Source of the DNA: Planctomycetia bacterium
GTDB lineage: Bacteria; Planctomycetota; UBA1135; GCA-002686595
Reading direction: 5' to 3'
Length of the DNA stretch: 24,964 nt
Assembly: GCA_005778045.1 (NCBI GenBank)
Contig: SXKQ01000043.1
Span: 1 to 24,964 of the forward strand
Position numbers and translations under genes: made by a program. Below the pieces are notes generated by a model. It searched no databases. It had not been told where the DNA came from and saw only the letters and a list, made by a program, of their open reading frames with translations. Below, one piece after another: positions 6,544-15,383 of this stretch (position 1 is its first letter; each line of letters begins with the position of its first letter).

Positions 6544-9500
6544 ATGCAGGCTCGAATGATGGCGCGCGCCCTCGCGGCGGCGCTCCTGTGGTGGTCCGCT
6601 GCCCACGCCCAGCCGGTCATCCAACTGGGCGAGCTCGGCTACGTGCAGATGGAATCGGGCGAAGTCATGGAGTTCGCCGAAGGCGACCAGCCCGCCGAGC
6701 AGGACGAGGCGAGCGAGAAGAAGCCCAGCAAGCCGGGCCCGCGCACGCAGAAGCTGCGGCAGCTCGGCTACGACCGGCGCCCCTCCGCGATCCTCGCGGC
6801 GTGGGCCAAGGTGCGCGAGACGCAGGTGGAGCCCTCGGAGGGCACGGGCGAGGTGAAGACCTCCGCCCTCGAGCCCGAGCCGAAGACCGGCGCATTCAGC
6901 GGCGCCGTCATCACCGCGGCAGGCTCCTCGACCTCTGTCGTCGTGAGCGGCACGACCGCGGCCATTCCGCTCACACTCATCCCCCCGACGGGCAGCACCG
7001 CGCAACCGGCGACGATCACCATCTCAGCCGGCAGCGCGCTCCCCACCGCGACCGCCACGGCGGCGCCCATTGCGACGGTTACGGCCGCTCCCAGCGCGAC
7101 GGCCTCGTCCGCGGGAGCAGAGCCTGCGGCCGCTGCGGCCGGCACGGAGGAAGCTGTCGCCATCGATCCGCGAGCCGAGGACGAGGCGCGCAAGGCGAAG
7201 GAAGAGAGCGCCCGGCAGGCCGCCGAGCAGAAGGCCATCGACGCGGAGCTGAAGCAGTTCCAGCGCGACGTCACGCTCGGCGAGTGGACTTCGGTCAAGG
7301 CCGCCTTCGCGCGCTGGCAGGAGGACGAGCAGAAGGCCGGCTACGAACAGCTGCTCAAGTCGCTGCAGGAGGGCCCGCGCGAGCGCGCGCAGGTGCACCC
7401 GCAAGGCCAGCAGTACATCGAGAAGAACCAGTTCTCCCCCGCCGACGTGCTCGGGCTCGCCGCTGCCTGTCCGCACAAGCTCTCCGACAAGGAACTCGCG
7501 GCCCTCGGCACGCTGCTGACGCAGGCCCTCGAGCAGGGCCACCAGATCTCGAGCTTCGTCGCCCTCGTGAAGGCGCGCGTGGACGAGCCCGGGTTCGCCG
7601 TCGATCGCCGCCAGATGGCGCGCATCCTCGTCGGTGCCGGCAAGCCCGACGAGCTCGAGCCGTTCGTCCCGACGCTCGATGAGGCGCTCGAGCGCGGCGA
7701 TCGCGAGGGCCTCAACCTGATCTCGCGGCTGTGCCTCGCGCGGCACGCGAAGGATGCGAGCACCGTCTGGCTCGAGCGCGCCTGGAACGCGACGCAAGCC
7801 GTGCTCGCCGTCGGCGAGGTCAGCGAGAGCGCCAAGAACGAGGCCATCACGCGCGCCGTCGAGCTCGCGCCGAAGCTGCGCGCGGAGCTCGGCGCCGCGT
7901 GGCTCGACGAGAGCTTCACAGCCCGTCCCGAGCGCGGCATGGAGATCCTCGCCGCCATCGGCTCGACGGCCTCGAAGGCGCTTTCGATGGCGCCCACCGA
8001 CGCGGATCGCCGCGAGCGGCTGCTCGAGCTGCAGTCGACGGCCGCCAAGGCGCTGCTGCGCGCCGCGCCCGAGCTCGCGGCGCGCTGGCAGCCCCAGCTC
8101 TCGCTGCTCGCGTCGAACTGGCTGCGCGAGGCGCTGCACAGCTACTCGAACGACACGTCGACGTCGCTCGGCCCGCAGATGCGGCGCGACATGTACGGCA
8201 ACTTCTTCTACTACGACTTCGACGACGAGCAGCGCGGCTGGAACGGTCGCGGCGGTGCCGCGGCGATCAAGACCGGCAAGATCCTCGAGGCCCGTCCGAG
8301 CGACGAGTGGGTCGAGCTCGTCGAGCCCACGCTGCGCCCGCGTCTGCGCGTGGCCTACGCGCAGCTGTTCCTGAAGGTCGGCGAGGAGATCGACGCCTTT
8401 CCGTACATCGAGGCGCTCGCGAAGACCGACCCGATCCCAGCCAAAAGCCTCGTCGACGAGTTCCTGCGCGTCTGGGCGCGCAAGCACGACCCCAACCAGA
8501 ATCAGGGCCGCTCGAACCCCTACATCTACATGTACGGCTTCGACCAGCGCGCCAACGCCATTCCGCTGACGCGCTCGAAGCAGGAGCGCGCGCTCGCGGA
8601 GCTCGGCGAGTGGGTCGGACGGCTGCGGGCGCTCGAGGTCGAGATCGATCAGAAGCTCGTAGCGGCGGCGTTCCGCGCCGCGCACAGCCAGGCCGAGATC
8701 TATCGCCTCGAGACGCTCGAGAGCATCTTCGGCTCGGTCGACGCGCTCGATCCCGAGACGCTCGCGGAGCTCGTCGGCGCGATGCGCACGAACCTCGCGG
8801 GCGTGTGGCGCGATCCCGCCCTGCAGAAGGACAAGAGCACCCAGCGCAAGCAGAAGGACATCGAGCAGGAAGTGCTGCGCGGCTACGGGCTCGCGCGCGC
8901 CACGCTCGACCGCGCGCTCGGGAAGCACGGCGACGCTTGGCAGCTGTGGATGGTCCTCGGCGCACTCGAGCACGACGAGAACCAGTTCCGCTACGAGCTG
9001 AAGAAGGACGCCGAGTACTCAACGCGCCGCACGAAGGCGTTCGAGACCTTCGCGCGCGCCGCCGAGCTCTATGCGGGCTCGCGCGCGAGCGCGGAGCCTT
9101 CGAAGGACTCCGCGCGACTCTACGAGACGTGGTTCTACGCCGCGCTCGGAGCCAGCGACCTCAACCGCATCGACGCGAAGACCCAGCTCGCCACGGGCGA
9201 GATCGCGCGCATCAAGGCCGCCCTTGAGGCGCTGCGGCCCGAGCGCGTCGCGCGCCACGTCGAAATGTTCGGCAACTCGCTCACGACGGGTATCGGCAGC
9301 TGCAATCCGGCCGTGAAGTCGCGCTACGTGCGCCAAGGCCTCGCCATCACCGGCGAGACGAAGATCACGCGCGAGCTGCAGCAGCTCGAGAGCTATTACG
9401 GCGACCTCGTCACCGAAATCCGCCTGCACGCGGAGGTCGACGGCCCGAGCGAGGTTGGCCATCGCTCCCCCTTCGGCCTGCGCATCGACCTGCGCCACAC

Positions 9501-10587
9501 GGTGGAGATCGAGCGCGAGTCGGGCGGCTTCGGCAAATACCTGCAGAACCAGAACAGCGTCAACTACGCGTGGAACTACGGGCGCCCGCTCGAGGACTAC
9601 CGCGACAAGTTCGAAGAAGGTCTGCGCGAGCGTCTCAAGGAGCGCTTCGACGTTCTCTCGGTGACGTTCAACCAGCCCGAGGCGCGCTCCCTGCCCGACG
9701 CCCAGCCCGGCTGGCGCGTGACTCCGTATGCCTACGTGCTGCTGCAGCCGCGCGGCCCAGAGGTCGATCGCATCCCGCCCGTCTCGCTCGACCTCGACTT
9801 CCTCGACACGAGCGGCTATTGCGTGCTGCCGATCGAGTCGGGCGAGCTCCTGATCGACGCGCGCGGGGAGCGCGGGGCGAAACGTCCGTTTGAGCGCCTA
9901 GCGCTGGTGCAGACGCTCGACGAACGTCAGGCGAAGTCCGGCAAGCTCGTGCTCGAGATGAAGGCCAACGCCGCGGGCCTCGTACCCACGCTCGAGGATC
10001 TCGTCACGCTGGCCCCGGAGGGCTTCGAGGTCGCTTCGAAGGACGAGCGTCCAGTCTCCGTCTCCAAGTTCGATGAGGATGGTCGCAGCGTGCTGACCGA
10101 GCGGCTGTGGACGATCGTGTTCCAGGGCCGTGAGGGACTTGCGCAGCTGCCGCGGGCGTTCGCCTTCGCCGTGCCCAAGGTCGAGGTCGCGTCGAGCGAG
10201 CACTTCCGCTACGCCGACGCGGATCTCGCGTCCGTCGGTTCGACCGTCGAGCTCGATTACGACTACGGCGAGACGAGCCCGCGCTGGCCTTGGTGGCTCG
10301 GCGGTGCCGCGCTGCTGGCCGCGGTGATCGCGTTTGCGCGACGCGCGCGTCCCGCGCAGCAGGCCCCCGCTGCGGCCGTCCGCACGATTCCCGAGCCGCT
10401 GACCCCGTTCAGCGCGCTGGGATTCCTGCGCGAGGTCCACGACGAGGGCGGACTCGAGGCGCCGCGCCAGCGTGAGCTGGCCGACGAGATCGCGCGGCTG
10501 GAGCGCGCCTACTTCGGCGACGCGCCGGGCGAAGAGCGGCCCGACCTGCAGCATGTCGCGCGCAAGTGGGCCACGGCGGCGCGCTGA
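6544..10587 (+). CDS. Large secreted, C-terminally anchored BatD-like protein
   Basis: A 1347-residue protein. ATG 6544 is preferred over ATG 6532 because GGAGATCAGG sits directly before it. Residues 1-22 are a signal peptide ending AHA. A low-complexity Ala/Thr/Pro segment (about 112-205) is followed by a charged helical segment and a long helical, TPR-like region (about 215-900). Then comes GSCNPAVKSRYVRQG near 918 and a beta-rich region (about 930-1240). A transmembrane helix begins WPWWLGG at W1248 (to about 1267), leaving an 80-residue cytoplasmic tail. This topology (export, long periplasmic region, C-terminal anchor) and the operon position match BatD, although it is about twice the usual BatD length and I see no clear BatD sequence signature. 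The gap to the upstream TAG is 127 nt without a gene. Its function is unknown beyond membership of the MoxR/VWA system. Confidence 0.85.
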   Translation: MQARMMARALAAALLWWSAAHAQPVIQLGELGYVQMESGEVMEFAEGDQPAEQDEASEKKPSKPGPRTQKLRQLGYDRRPSAILAAWAKVRETQVEPSEGTGEVKTSALEPEPKTGAFSGAVITAAGSSTSVVVSGTTAAIPLTLIPPTGSTAQPATITISAGSALPTATATAAPIATVTAAPSATASSAGAEPAAAAAGTEEAVAIDPRAEDEARKAKEESARQAAEQKAIDAELKQFQRDVTLGEWTSVKAAFARWQEDEQKAGYEQLLKSLQEGPRERAQVHPQGQQYIEKNQFSPADVLGLAAACPHKLSDKELAALGTLLTQALEQGHQISSFVALVKARVDEPGFAVDRRQMARILVGAGKPDELEPFVPTLDEALERGDREGLNLISRLCLARHAKDASTVWLERAWNATQAVLAVGEVSESAKNEAITRAVELAPKLRAELGAAWLDESFTARPERGMEILAAIGSTASKALSMAPTDADRRERLLELQSTAAKALLRAAPELAARWQPQLSLLASNWLREALHSYSNDTSTSLGPQMRRDMYGNFFYYDFDDEQRGWNGRGGAAAIKTGKILEARPSDEWVELVEPTLRPRLRVAYAQLFLKVGEEIDAFPYIEALAKTDPIPAKSLVDEFLRVWARKHDPNQNQGRSNPYIYMYGFDQRANAIPLTRSKQERALAELGEWVGRLRALEVEIDQKLVAAAFRAAHSQAEIYRLETLESIFGSVDALDPETLAELVGAMRTNLAGVWRDPALQKDKSTQRKQKDIEQEVLRGYGLARATLDRALGKHGDAWQLWMVLGALEHDENQFRYELKKDAEYSTRRTKAFETFARAAELYAGSRASAEPSKDSARLYETWFYAALGASDLNRIDAKTQLATGEIARIKAALEALRPERVARHVEMFGNSLTTGIGSCNPAVKSRYVRQGLAITGETKITRELQQLESYYGDLVTEIRLHAEVDGPSEVGHRSPFGLRIDLRHTVEIERESGGFGKYLQNQNSVNYAWNYGRPLEDYRDKFEEGLRERLKERFDVLSVTFNQPEARSLPDAQPGWRVTPYAYVLLQPRGPEVDRIPPVSLDLDFLDTSGYCVLPIESGELLIDARGERGAKRPFERLALVQTLDERQAKSGKLVLEMKANAAGLVPTLEDLVTLAPEGFEVASKDERPVSVSKFDEDGRSVLTERLWTIVFQGREGLAQLPRAFAFAVPKVEVASSEHFRYADADLASVGSTVELDYDYGETSPRWPWWLGGAALLAAVIAFARRARPAQQAPAAAVRTIPEPLTPFSALGFLREVHDEGGLEAPRQRELADEIARLERAYFGDAPGEERPDLQHVARKWATAAR

Positions 10588-10612
10588 GACGGGCGCTGCG
10601 CGGTTGGCTCCA

Positions 10613-10643
10613 CGGCGGGAACGCGTAGGTCGCGTTCCCGTCG
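10613..10643. terminator. Bidirectional stem-loop terminator between convergent genes
   Basis: Positions 10613-10625 pair with 10631-10643 over 13 bp with one G-U, closing a 5-nt loop (TAGGT). It lies between the end of the Bat-like operon (stop 10585-10587) and the end of the convergent kinase gene (stop 10649-10651), where a shared terminator is expected. T-runs are weak on both sides (GCTTTC on the plus strand), so it may rely on stem strength. Confidence 0.7.
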
Positions 10644-10648
10644 CGCTT

Positions 10649-13543
10649 TCAGGCCGGACGAAGCATCCGGCGCAGCGCGTGCGAGAGAGTCTCGAGGCTG
10701 AAGGGCTTGTAGAGCTGCGCGGTGAAGCGCAGCTGAGCGAACACCTGCGGATCAGCCTTCTGCGCGAAGCCGCTCGCGAGCACGATCGGCAGGTCCGGGC
10801 GTTGGCGCCGAATCTCGCGTGCAAGCTCGATGCCGTCCATCACGGGCATGTGCAGGTCGGTGATCACGCCGGCGACTTGGTTGGATTCGTCGCCAAGGAT
10901 CTCGAGGGCGCCGCGGCCATCCGCGGCAGTGCGGACGCGGAAGCCGATGGCGGTGAGGATCTGGCGGAACACGTCGCGCACCGCGGGCTCGTCATCGACC
11001 ACGAGGATCAGCTCGCCCGCGCCGCGCAAGCCCTCGGCTGGACGCGGCGTCGGTGCCTCGGGGGCGCGCTCGGGCTGCAAGTGCACTGGGAGCATCACGG
11101 TGAAGGCCGAGCCCTTGCCGGGCTCCGATTGCACGCGCAGGAAGCCGCCGTGACTGCGCACGATGCCGACCGCGGTCGACAAGCCGAGGCCCGTGCCCTG
11201 ATCGACGCTCTTGGTGCTGAAGAAAGGCTCGAAGATGCGCTCGATGAGTTCCGAAGGGATGCCGTGACCGGTGTCCTCGACCCGGAACTGCACGTATTCG
11301 CCGGGAACGCCCTCGCCCTCGTGGCGCACCTCCGCGCGCGTCAGCACGCGCCGGGAGACGGCCACCCGCAGGTCGCCCCCTCCGGACATCGCGTCACGCG
11401 CGTTGACGCACAGGTTGAGCAGCACCTGGTGCAGCTGTGTGGCATCCCCGAGCACCATCGGGACGGCGGGATCACTCTCGAATGTGAAGCGGATATTCTT
11501 CGGGAACGTACTGCGCGCGATGCGCTCGATCTCGGCCACGGCCGACTGCGGGCGCAGCGGCACGCGCTTGCCATCGACGCCCTTGGCGAAGGTGAGCAGT
11601 TGCTGCACCATCGACGCGCCACGGCGCGCGCTCGACTCCATGACGTCGACCAAGTCGCGCGACTCGGGATGGCGGTCGCGTATCAGGCCGCAGGCCAGCA
11701 GGATCGGCGCGAGCGCGTTGTTGATGTCGTGAGCCACGCCGCCGGCCAGCGTGCCGATGCTCTCGAGCCGCTGCACACGCAGGCCGCGGCGCTGGATCTC
11801 ACGGTGCTCGGTGATGTCCTGCCCGAGCCCGACGACACCGGTGACCTTGCCATCGCGATCCCGTCGCGTGCTGATGTTCAGCAGAAACAGCAACCCGCGC
11901 CCGTCGCGCGACTCCAGCGGCACTTCCACGTTGGCGCTCTCGATGCCGTGGCGAGCGGCGTCGAGCACGTCGCGAACGGTCCGGCGCTGGCCGGGCGGCA
12001 CGAGATCCGCTAAGGAGCGCCCGAGGACCTCGGCGCGGGGATAGCCGGTGAGGCGCTCGGCGGCGCCGTTCCACTCGTTGATCTGGCCTTGCATGTCCTC
12101 GCCGAGGATCGGCGCGTTGGCGGTCTCGATCAGGTGGCGCAGGTCGCGCGCGAGGGCTTCGGCCGCGGCCTCGGCCATCCGGCGGTCGTGGATGTCGACG
12201 CAGGCGCCGACGATCTCGACGGGGTTGCCGTCCGCGTCTCGCTTCAGCATGTACTCGTCGCGCAGCCAGCGATACGTGCCGTCGGGAAAGCAGAAGCGGT
12301 ACTCGAACGAGGACGTCCCATGGGAGACCGCGCGTTCCATGAAGCCGTAGGCCCTCACCGCGTCGTCCGGGTGCAGATGCTCGCGCCAGAAGTGCGGATG
12401 GCTCAGGTATTCCGCGGCTGGGTAGCCAAGCTGCGACTCGATGTTCGGACTCACGAAGGTGCTGCGGAAGTCGCCGCCGGCCTCGCAAGAGAAGATCACC
12501 GCCGACACGGACGTCATGACGTAGCGCAGCCGCTCCTCGGCCGACGCGAGCTTGCGGGCGCGCTCCTCGACGAGGCGCTCGAGCTCGAGATTGAGGCGCT
12601 GCAGCTCGGATTCGGCGCACAGGCGCCGGTCATTCTCGATGAAGATCAGCACGATCGCTGCCACCGCGAGCCCGAACTCCTCCTCGTCGTTCGTCCATTG
12701 CCGTGGATCGCCGATGTGCTCGCAGCACAGCACCCCCCCGACCGAGGCGCCGATACGCAGCGAGAGGTCGAACATCGAGGTGATGCCGAGCGGCTTCAAG
12801 TAGCCTTCCGCGAAGCTGCGCGTGGCGGGGTGCGTGAGCGCGTCGTCGGCCCGCACGGGCACGAGCGTCTCGAGCGCCTCGAAGTAGCTTGGGTGATCGG
12901 TCCGGAAGAGCTGCACCGCGGTGCGGCCAAGCGAGCGCCCATCGGCCCACATCTGCTCGCAGGTGATGCACGTGTGTCCCTCGTCGAACAGCCAGACGCT
13001 CGCGCGCGCGACCCCCAGAGCGGCCGCGACCTGCTGGGTGACGAGCGCGAGGAACTCGTCGCGGTGGTCCGGGCTGTTGGCACGCAGGATCGAGAGCACG
13101 CTGTGGAACAGCCTGCGCTGCTCGCGCAGCCTTACGAGCGACGGCGCCGAGCGGCCTTCGGGACTCAGCTCGCGGAACACGCCGCGCGTGACGCGGGGCA
13201 GTCCCCCCTCGAACTGCATCGTGACCTTGCCCTCGAGGTACACCGCCTCGCCGGACTTGGTCTCGAAGATCGCCTCTATCAGCCCGACGTCCTCGCCGGC
13301 CATGAGCCGCTGCATGTATTGCATGCAGTGATCGCGGTTTTCGGGGTGGATGATCTCGAAGATGTTGCGCCCGGCGACCTCGTCGAAGGAGTAGCCAAGC
13401 CGCTCCAGCCAAGACCGATTCACGAATCGGATCGAACCGTCGGGAAGGACGCTCTGGACAAGGTCAACCACCCCGTCCAACAGGTCGCGCAGCGCCAGGG
13501 AGTCGATTTCGGTCTGAACCGGGCGCGCGATCGGAGCCTTCAC
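10649..13543 (-). CDS. Hybrid sensor histidine kinase (PAS-GAF-PAS-PAS-HisKA-HATPase-REC)
   Basis: This 964-residue protein starts at GTG 13543, preceded by TGAGG. There are no transmembrane helices, so it is a soluble sensor. The order is PAS (about 15-130), GAF (about 145-305) with a CITCEQMW segment, a coiled coil (about 308-340), PAS (about 340-455), PAS (about 460-580), then the H-box GGVAHDINNALAP with phospho-acceptor H605. The ATPase follows with N-box LLNLCVNARDAM (709-719), VEDTGHGIP and GTGLGLSTAVGIV. The C-terminal receiver (844-964) has acidic D850/D851, phospho-acceptor D896 (ITDLHMPVMDG) and K946. Phosphate would pass from H605 to D896, and the attached receiver suggests an onward relay. 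No response regulator or phosphotransfer protein is adjacent, so it is an orphan. The GAF cysteines could bind a ligand, but this is not established. Confidence 0.95.
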   Translation of the reverse strand: MKAPIARPVQTEIDSLALRDLLDGVVDLVQSVLPDGSIRFVNRSWLERLGYSFDEVAGRNIFEIIHPENRDHCMQYMQRLMAGEDVGLIEAIFETKSGEAVYLEGKVTMQFEGGLPRVTRGVFRELSPEGRSAPSLVRLREQRRLFHSVLSILRANSPDHRDEFLALVTQQVAAALGVARASVWLFDEGHTCITCEQMWADGRSLGRTAVQLFRTDHPSYFEALETLVPVRADDALTHPATRSFAEGYLKPLGITSMFDLSLRIGASVGGVLCCEHIGDPRQWTNDEEEFGLAVAAIVLIFIENDRRLCAESELQRLNLELERLVEERARKLASAEERLRYVMTSVSAVIFSCEAGGDFRSTFVSPNIESQLGYPAAEYLSHPHFWREHLHPDDAVRAYGFMERAVSHGTSSFEYRFCFPDGTYRWLRDEYMLKRDADGNPVEIVGACVDIHDRRMAEAAAEALARDLRHLIETANAPILGEDMQGQINEWNGAAERLTGYPRAEVLGRSLADLVPPGQRRTVRDVLDAARHGIESANVEVPLESRDGRGLLFLLNISTRRDRDGKVTGVVGLGQDITEHREIQRRGLRVQRLESIGTLAGGVAHDINNALAPILLACGLIRDRHPESRDLVDVMESSARRGASMVQQLLTFAKGVDGKRVPLRPQSAVAEIERIARSTFPKNIRFTFESDPAVPMVLGDATQLHQVLLNLCVNARDAMSGGGDLRVAVSRRVLTRAEVRHEGEGVPGEYVQFRVEDTGHGIPSELIERIFEPFFSTKSVDQGTGLGLSTAVGIVRSHGGFLRVQSEPGKGSAFTVMLPVHLQPERAPEAPTPRPAEGLRGAGELILVVDDEPAVRDVFRQILTAIGFRVRTAADGRGALEILGDESNQVAGVITDLHMPVMDGIELAREIRRQRPDLPIVLASGFAQKADPQVFAQLRFTAQLYKPFSLETLSHALRRMLRPA

Positions 13544-13551
13544 GGCCTCAG

Positions 13552-13557
13552 ATTGTA
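13552..13557 (-). promoter_or_regulatory. Candidate -10 box (TACAAT) for the kinase gene
   Basis: Read on the minus strand, GCTACAAT places a near-consensus TACAAT only 8 nt before the GTG at 13543. A transcript would begin at or next to the start codon, which implies a leaderless or nearly leaderless mRNA. It shares the form CTAnnAT with boxes at 13602 and 20812. No clear -35 is seen. Confidence 0.45.
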
Positions 13558-13601
13558 GCGCTTACCGGCTTGGGTGGCTCCGACAAGGCCGGGAGCGGTG
13601 C

Positions 13602-13607
13602 TAGCAT
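13602..13607 (+). promoter_or_regulatory. Candidate extended -10 box (TGC-TAGCAT) for the FG-GAP gene
   Basis: GTGCTAGCAT provides an extended -10 (TGn before TAGCAT) ending 9 nt before ATG 13617. It sits back to back with the minus-strand TACAAT at 13552-13557 in a 73-nt divergent gap, so the two genes appear to have closely packed divergent promoters. No clear -35 is visible. Confidence 0.45.
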
Positions 13608-13616
13608 CGGACGCTG

Positions 13617-15383
13617 ATGGGCCCGTCTCCCTTCGCCCGCACCGTGGTCGGCTTGGCGTTCGCCGGGATGCTGGTGTCGGTGTGGCGCCTCGGCCGCTCG
13701 GAGGGGCCCGTGACAGAGGCGCAGGGCTTCCGGATGCGGGAACAGGCCGCCGAGCTCGGAATTCGCTTCCTGCATCGGGAGACGACCCTCGACCGCAAGC
13801 TCGACAACGTGGCCCCCCACGTCTCCGGCATGGGGGCCGCGGCTTCGCTCGTCGACTTCGACAACGACGGCTGGACCGACTTCTACGCCACGTCCAGTCG
13901 TTTCGGCACGCCCAACGCGCTCTACCGCAATGAGCAGGGACGCTTCCGCGACGTTGCCGCGGCGGCGGGGCTCGCGAACGTCAACCGCGAGGGCGAGGGC
14001 GTGTCGATGGGCTCCATCTGGGCCGACTACGACGGTGACGCGCTCGAGGACGTGTTCCTCTACAAATGGGGCCGCCAGCAGCTGTTCCGCAACCGCGGCG
14101 ATGGCACGTTCGAGGACACGAGCACGCGTGCGGGCGTGAATCGCTGGATGAACTCGAACAGCGCCTGCTGGCTCGACTTCGACCGCGACGGCTTCGTCGA
14201 TCTTTACGTCGCGGGCTACTTCCGCGAGGACATCGACCTGTGGAATCTCTCCTCGACGCGCATCATGCAGGAGAGCTTCGAGTTCGCTCAGAACGGCGGC
14301 CACAATGTGCTGTGGCGTAACCGCGGCGACGGGACGTTCGAGGACGTCACCGCGCGCACGGGTTGTGACAGCACGCGCTGGACGTTGGCGGTCGCTTCGG
14401 CGGACATGGATGGCGACGGCTTCGCCGATCTCTACCTCGCCAACGACTACGGGCCGGAGGAGCTCTTCCGCAACGTCGATGGCGAGCGCTTCGAGCGCGT
14501 GACGGATGCGGGGCTCGAGGAATCCTCGAAGAGCGGCATGAGCGTGACGCTCGGCGACTTCGAGAACGACGGCACCTTCGGCGTGTACGTGACCAACATC
14601 TCGAACCCCGGACACCTGTTCCAGGGCAACAACCTGCGCCGCAACCGGCTGGCGAAGAGCGGCAAGCTCTACAACATCGCCGATGCGTCGAGCAGCTCGT
14701 CGCGCGCCATCGTCGACTGCGGCTGGGCTTGGGGCGCACAGTTCGGCGACCTCGACAACGACGGGCGCCTCGATCTGTTCGTGACCAATGGCTTCGTGTC
14801 GGCCTCCAAAGAGCGCGACTACTGGTACGGCATGAGCAAGGTCGCCGGCGGTGCGAGCGAGATCTTCGAGGATGCGACCTTCTGGGAACCCATGGGCGAC
14901 GCGAGCCTGTCGGGCTTCGAGCAGAGCCGCGTGCTCAAGAATCTCGGCAACGGCCAGTTCCGCGACGTCGCGACGGCGGTGGGCGTCACCGATCTCGAAG
15001 ACGGTCGCGCGGTCGCTTTCGGCGACTTGCAGAACCGGGGTGCGCTCGACGCGGTGGTCGCGAACCAGAGGGGACCGCTGCAGGTGTACGTCAACGAGCC
15101 AGCCGCCGGCCGCGGCTGGGTCCAGCTGAAGCTGCGCGGACGGGGCGCCAACACGTCCGCAATCGGCGCCGTGGTCGAGTTGCGCTTCGCCGGCATGTTG
15201 CAGGCCCAGTGCGTGCAGGCCGGCAGCGGCTTCTGTGCCCAAAACGACCGGCGCCTGCATTTTGGCCTCGGCGGCGCCACCGCGATCGATTCCGCTCGCG
15301 TACGCTGGACTTCCGGGCAAGTGCAGGACCTCACTGCACTCGAGCCCGGCCGCCTGCATGTGATCGAGGAGCCGCAACTGTGA
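13617..15383 (+). CDS. FG-GAP/VCBS repeat protein with C-terminal ASPIC/UnbV domain
   Basis: A 588-residue protein with an N-terminal hydrophobic segment (about 8-26) serving as signal or anchor. At least six calcium-binding-type blades follow: DFDNDGWTDFYA from D80, DYDGDALEDVFL, DFDRDGFVDLYV, DMDGDGFADLYL, DFENDGTFGVYV and DLDNDGRLDLFV, alternating with LFRNRGDGTFED-type segments. The C-terminal region (about 500-585) is a clear ASPIC/UnbV domain with SAIGAVVELRF, GSGFCAQNDRRLHFGLG and VRWTSGQVQDL. Such proteins fold as seven-bladed propellers outside the cytoplasm; their biochemical role is unsettled. The TGA overlaps the GTG of the next gene by four bases, so it is coupled to the RnfD-like protein. 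A likely promoter lies 9 nt upstream. Confidence 0.93.
   Translation: MGPSPFARTVVGLAFAGMLVSVWRLGRSEGPVTEAQGFRMREQAAELGIRFLHRETTLDRKLDNVAPHVSGMGAAASLVDFDNDGWTDFYATSSRFGTPNALYRNEQGRFRDVAAAAGLANVNREGEGVSMGSIWADYDGDALEDVFLYKWGRQQLFRNRGDGTFEDTSTRAGVNRWMNSNSACWLDFDRDGFVDLYVAGYFREDIDLWNLSSTRIMQESFEFAQNGGHNVLWRNRGDGTFEDVTARTGCDSTRWTLAVASADMDGDGFADLYLANDYGPEELFRNVDGERFERVTDAGLEESSKSGMSVTLGDFENDGTFGVYVTNISNPGHLFQGNNLRRNRLAKSGKLYNIADASSSSSRAIVDCGWAWGAQFGDLDNDGRLDLFVTNGFVSASKERDYWYGMSKVAGGASEIFEDATFWEPMGDASLSGFEQSRVLKNLGNGQFRDVATAVGVTDLEDGRAVAFGDLQNRGALDAVVANQRGPLQVYVNEPAAGRGWVQLKLRGRGANTSAIGAVVELRFAGMLQAQCVQAGSGFCAQNDRRLHFGLGGATAIDSARVRWTSGQVQDLTALEPGRLHVIEEPQL

Noticed and set aside
12089..13558. Long plus-strand open frames opposite the histidine kinase
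   Set aside because: The minus strand encodes a full PAS/GAF/HisKA/HATPase/REC architecture, so these are shadows.
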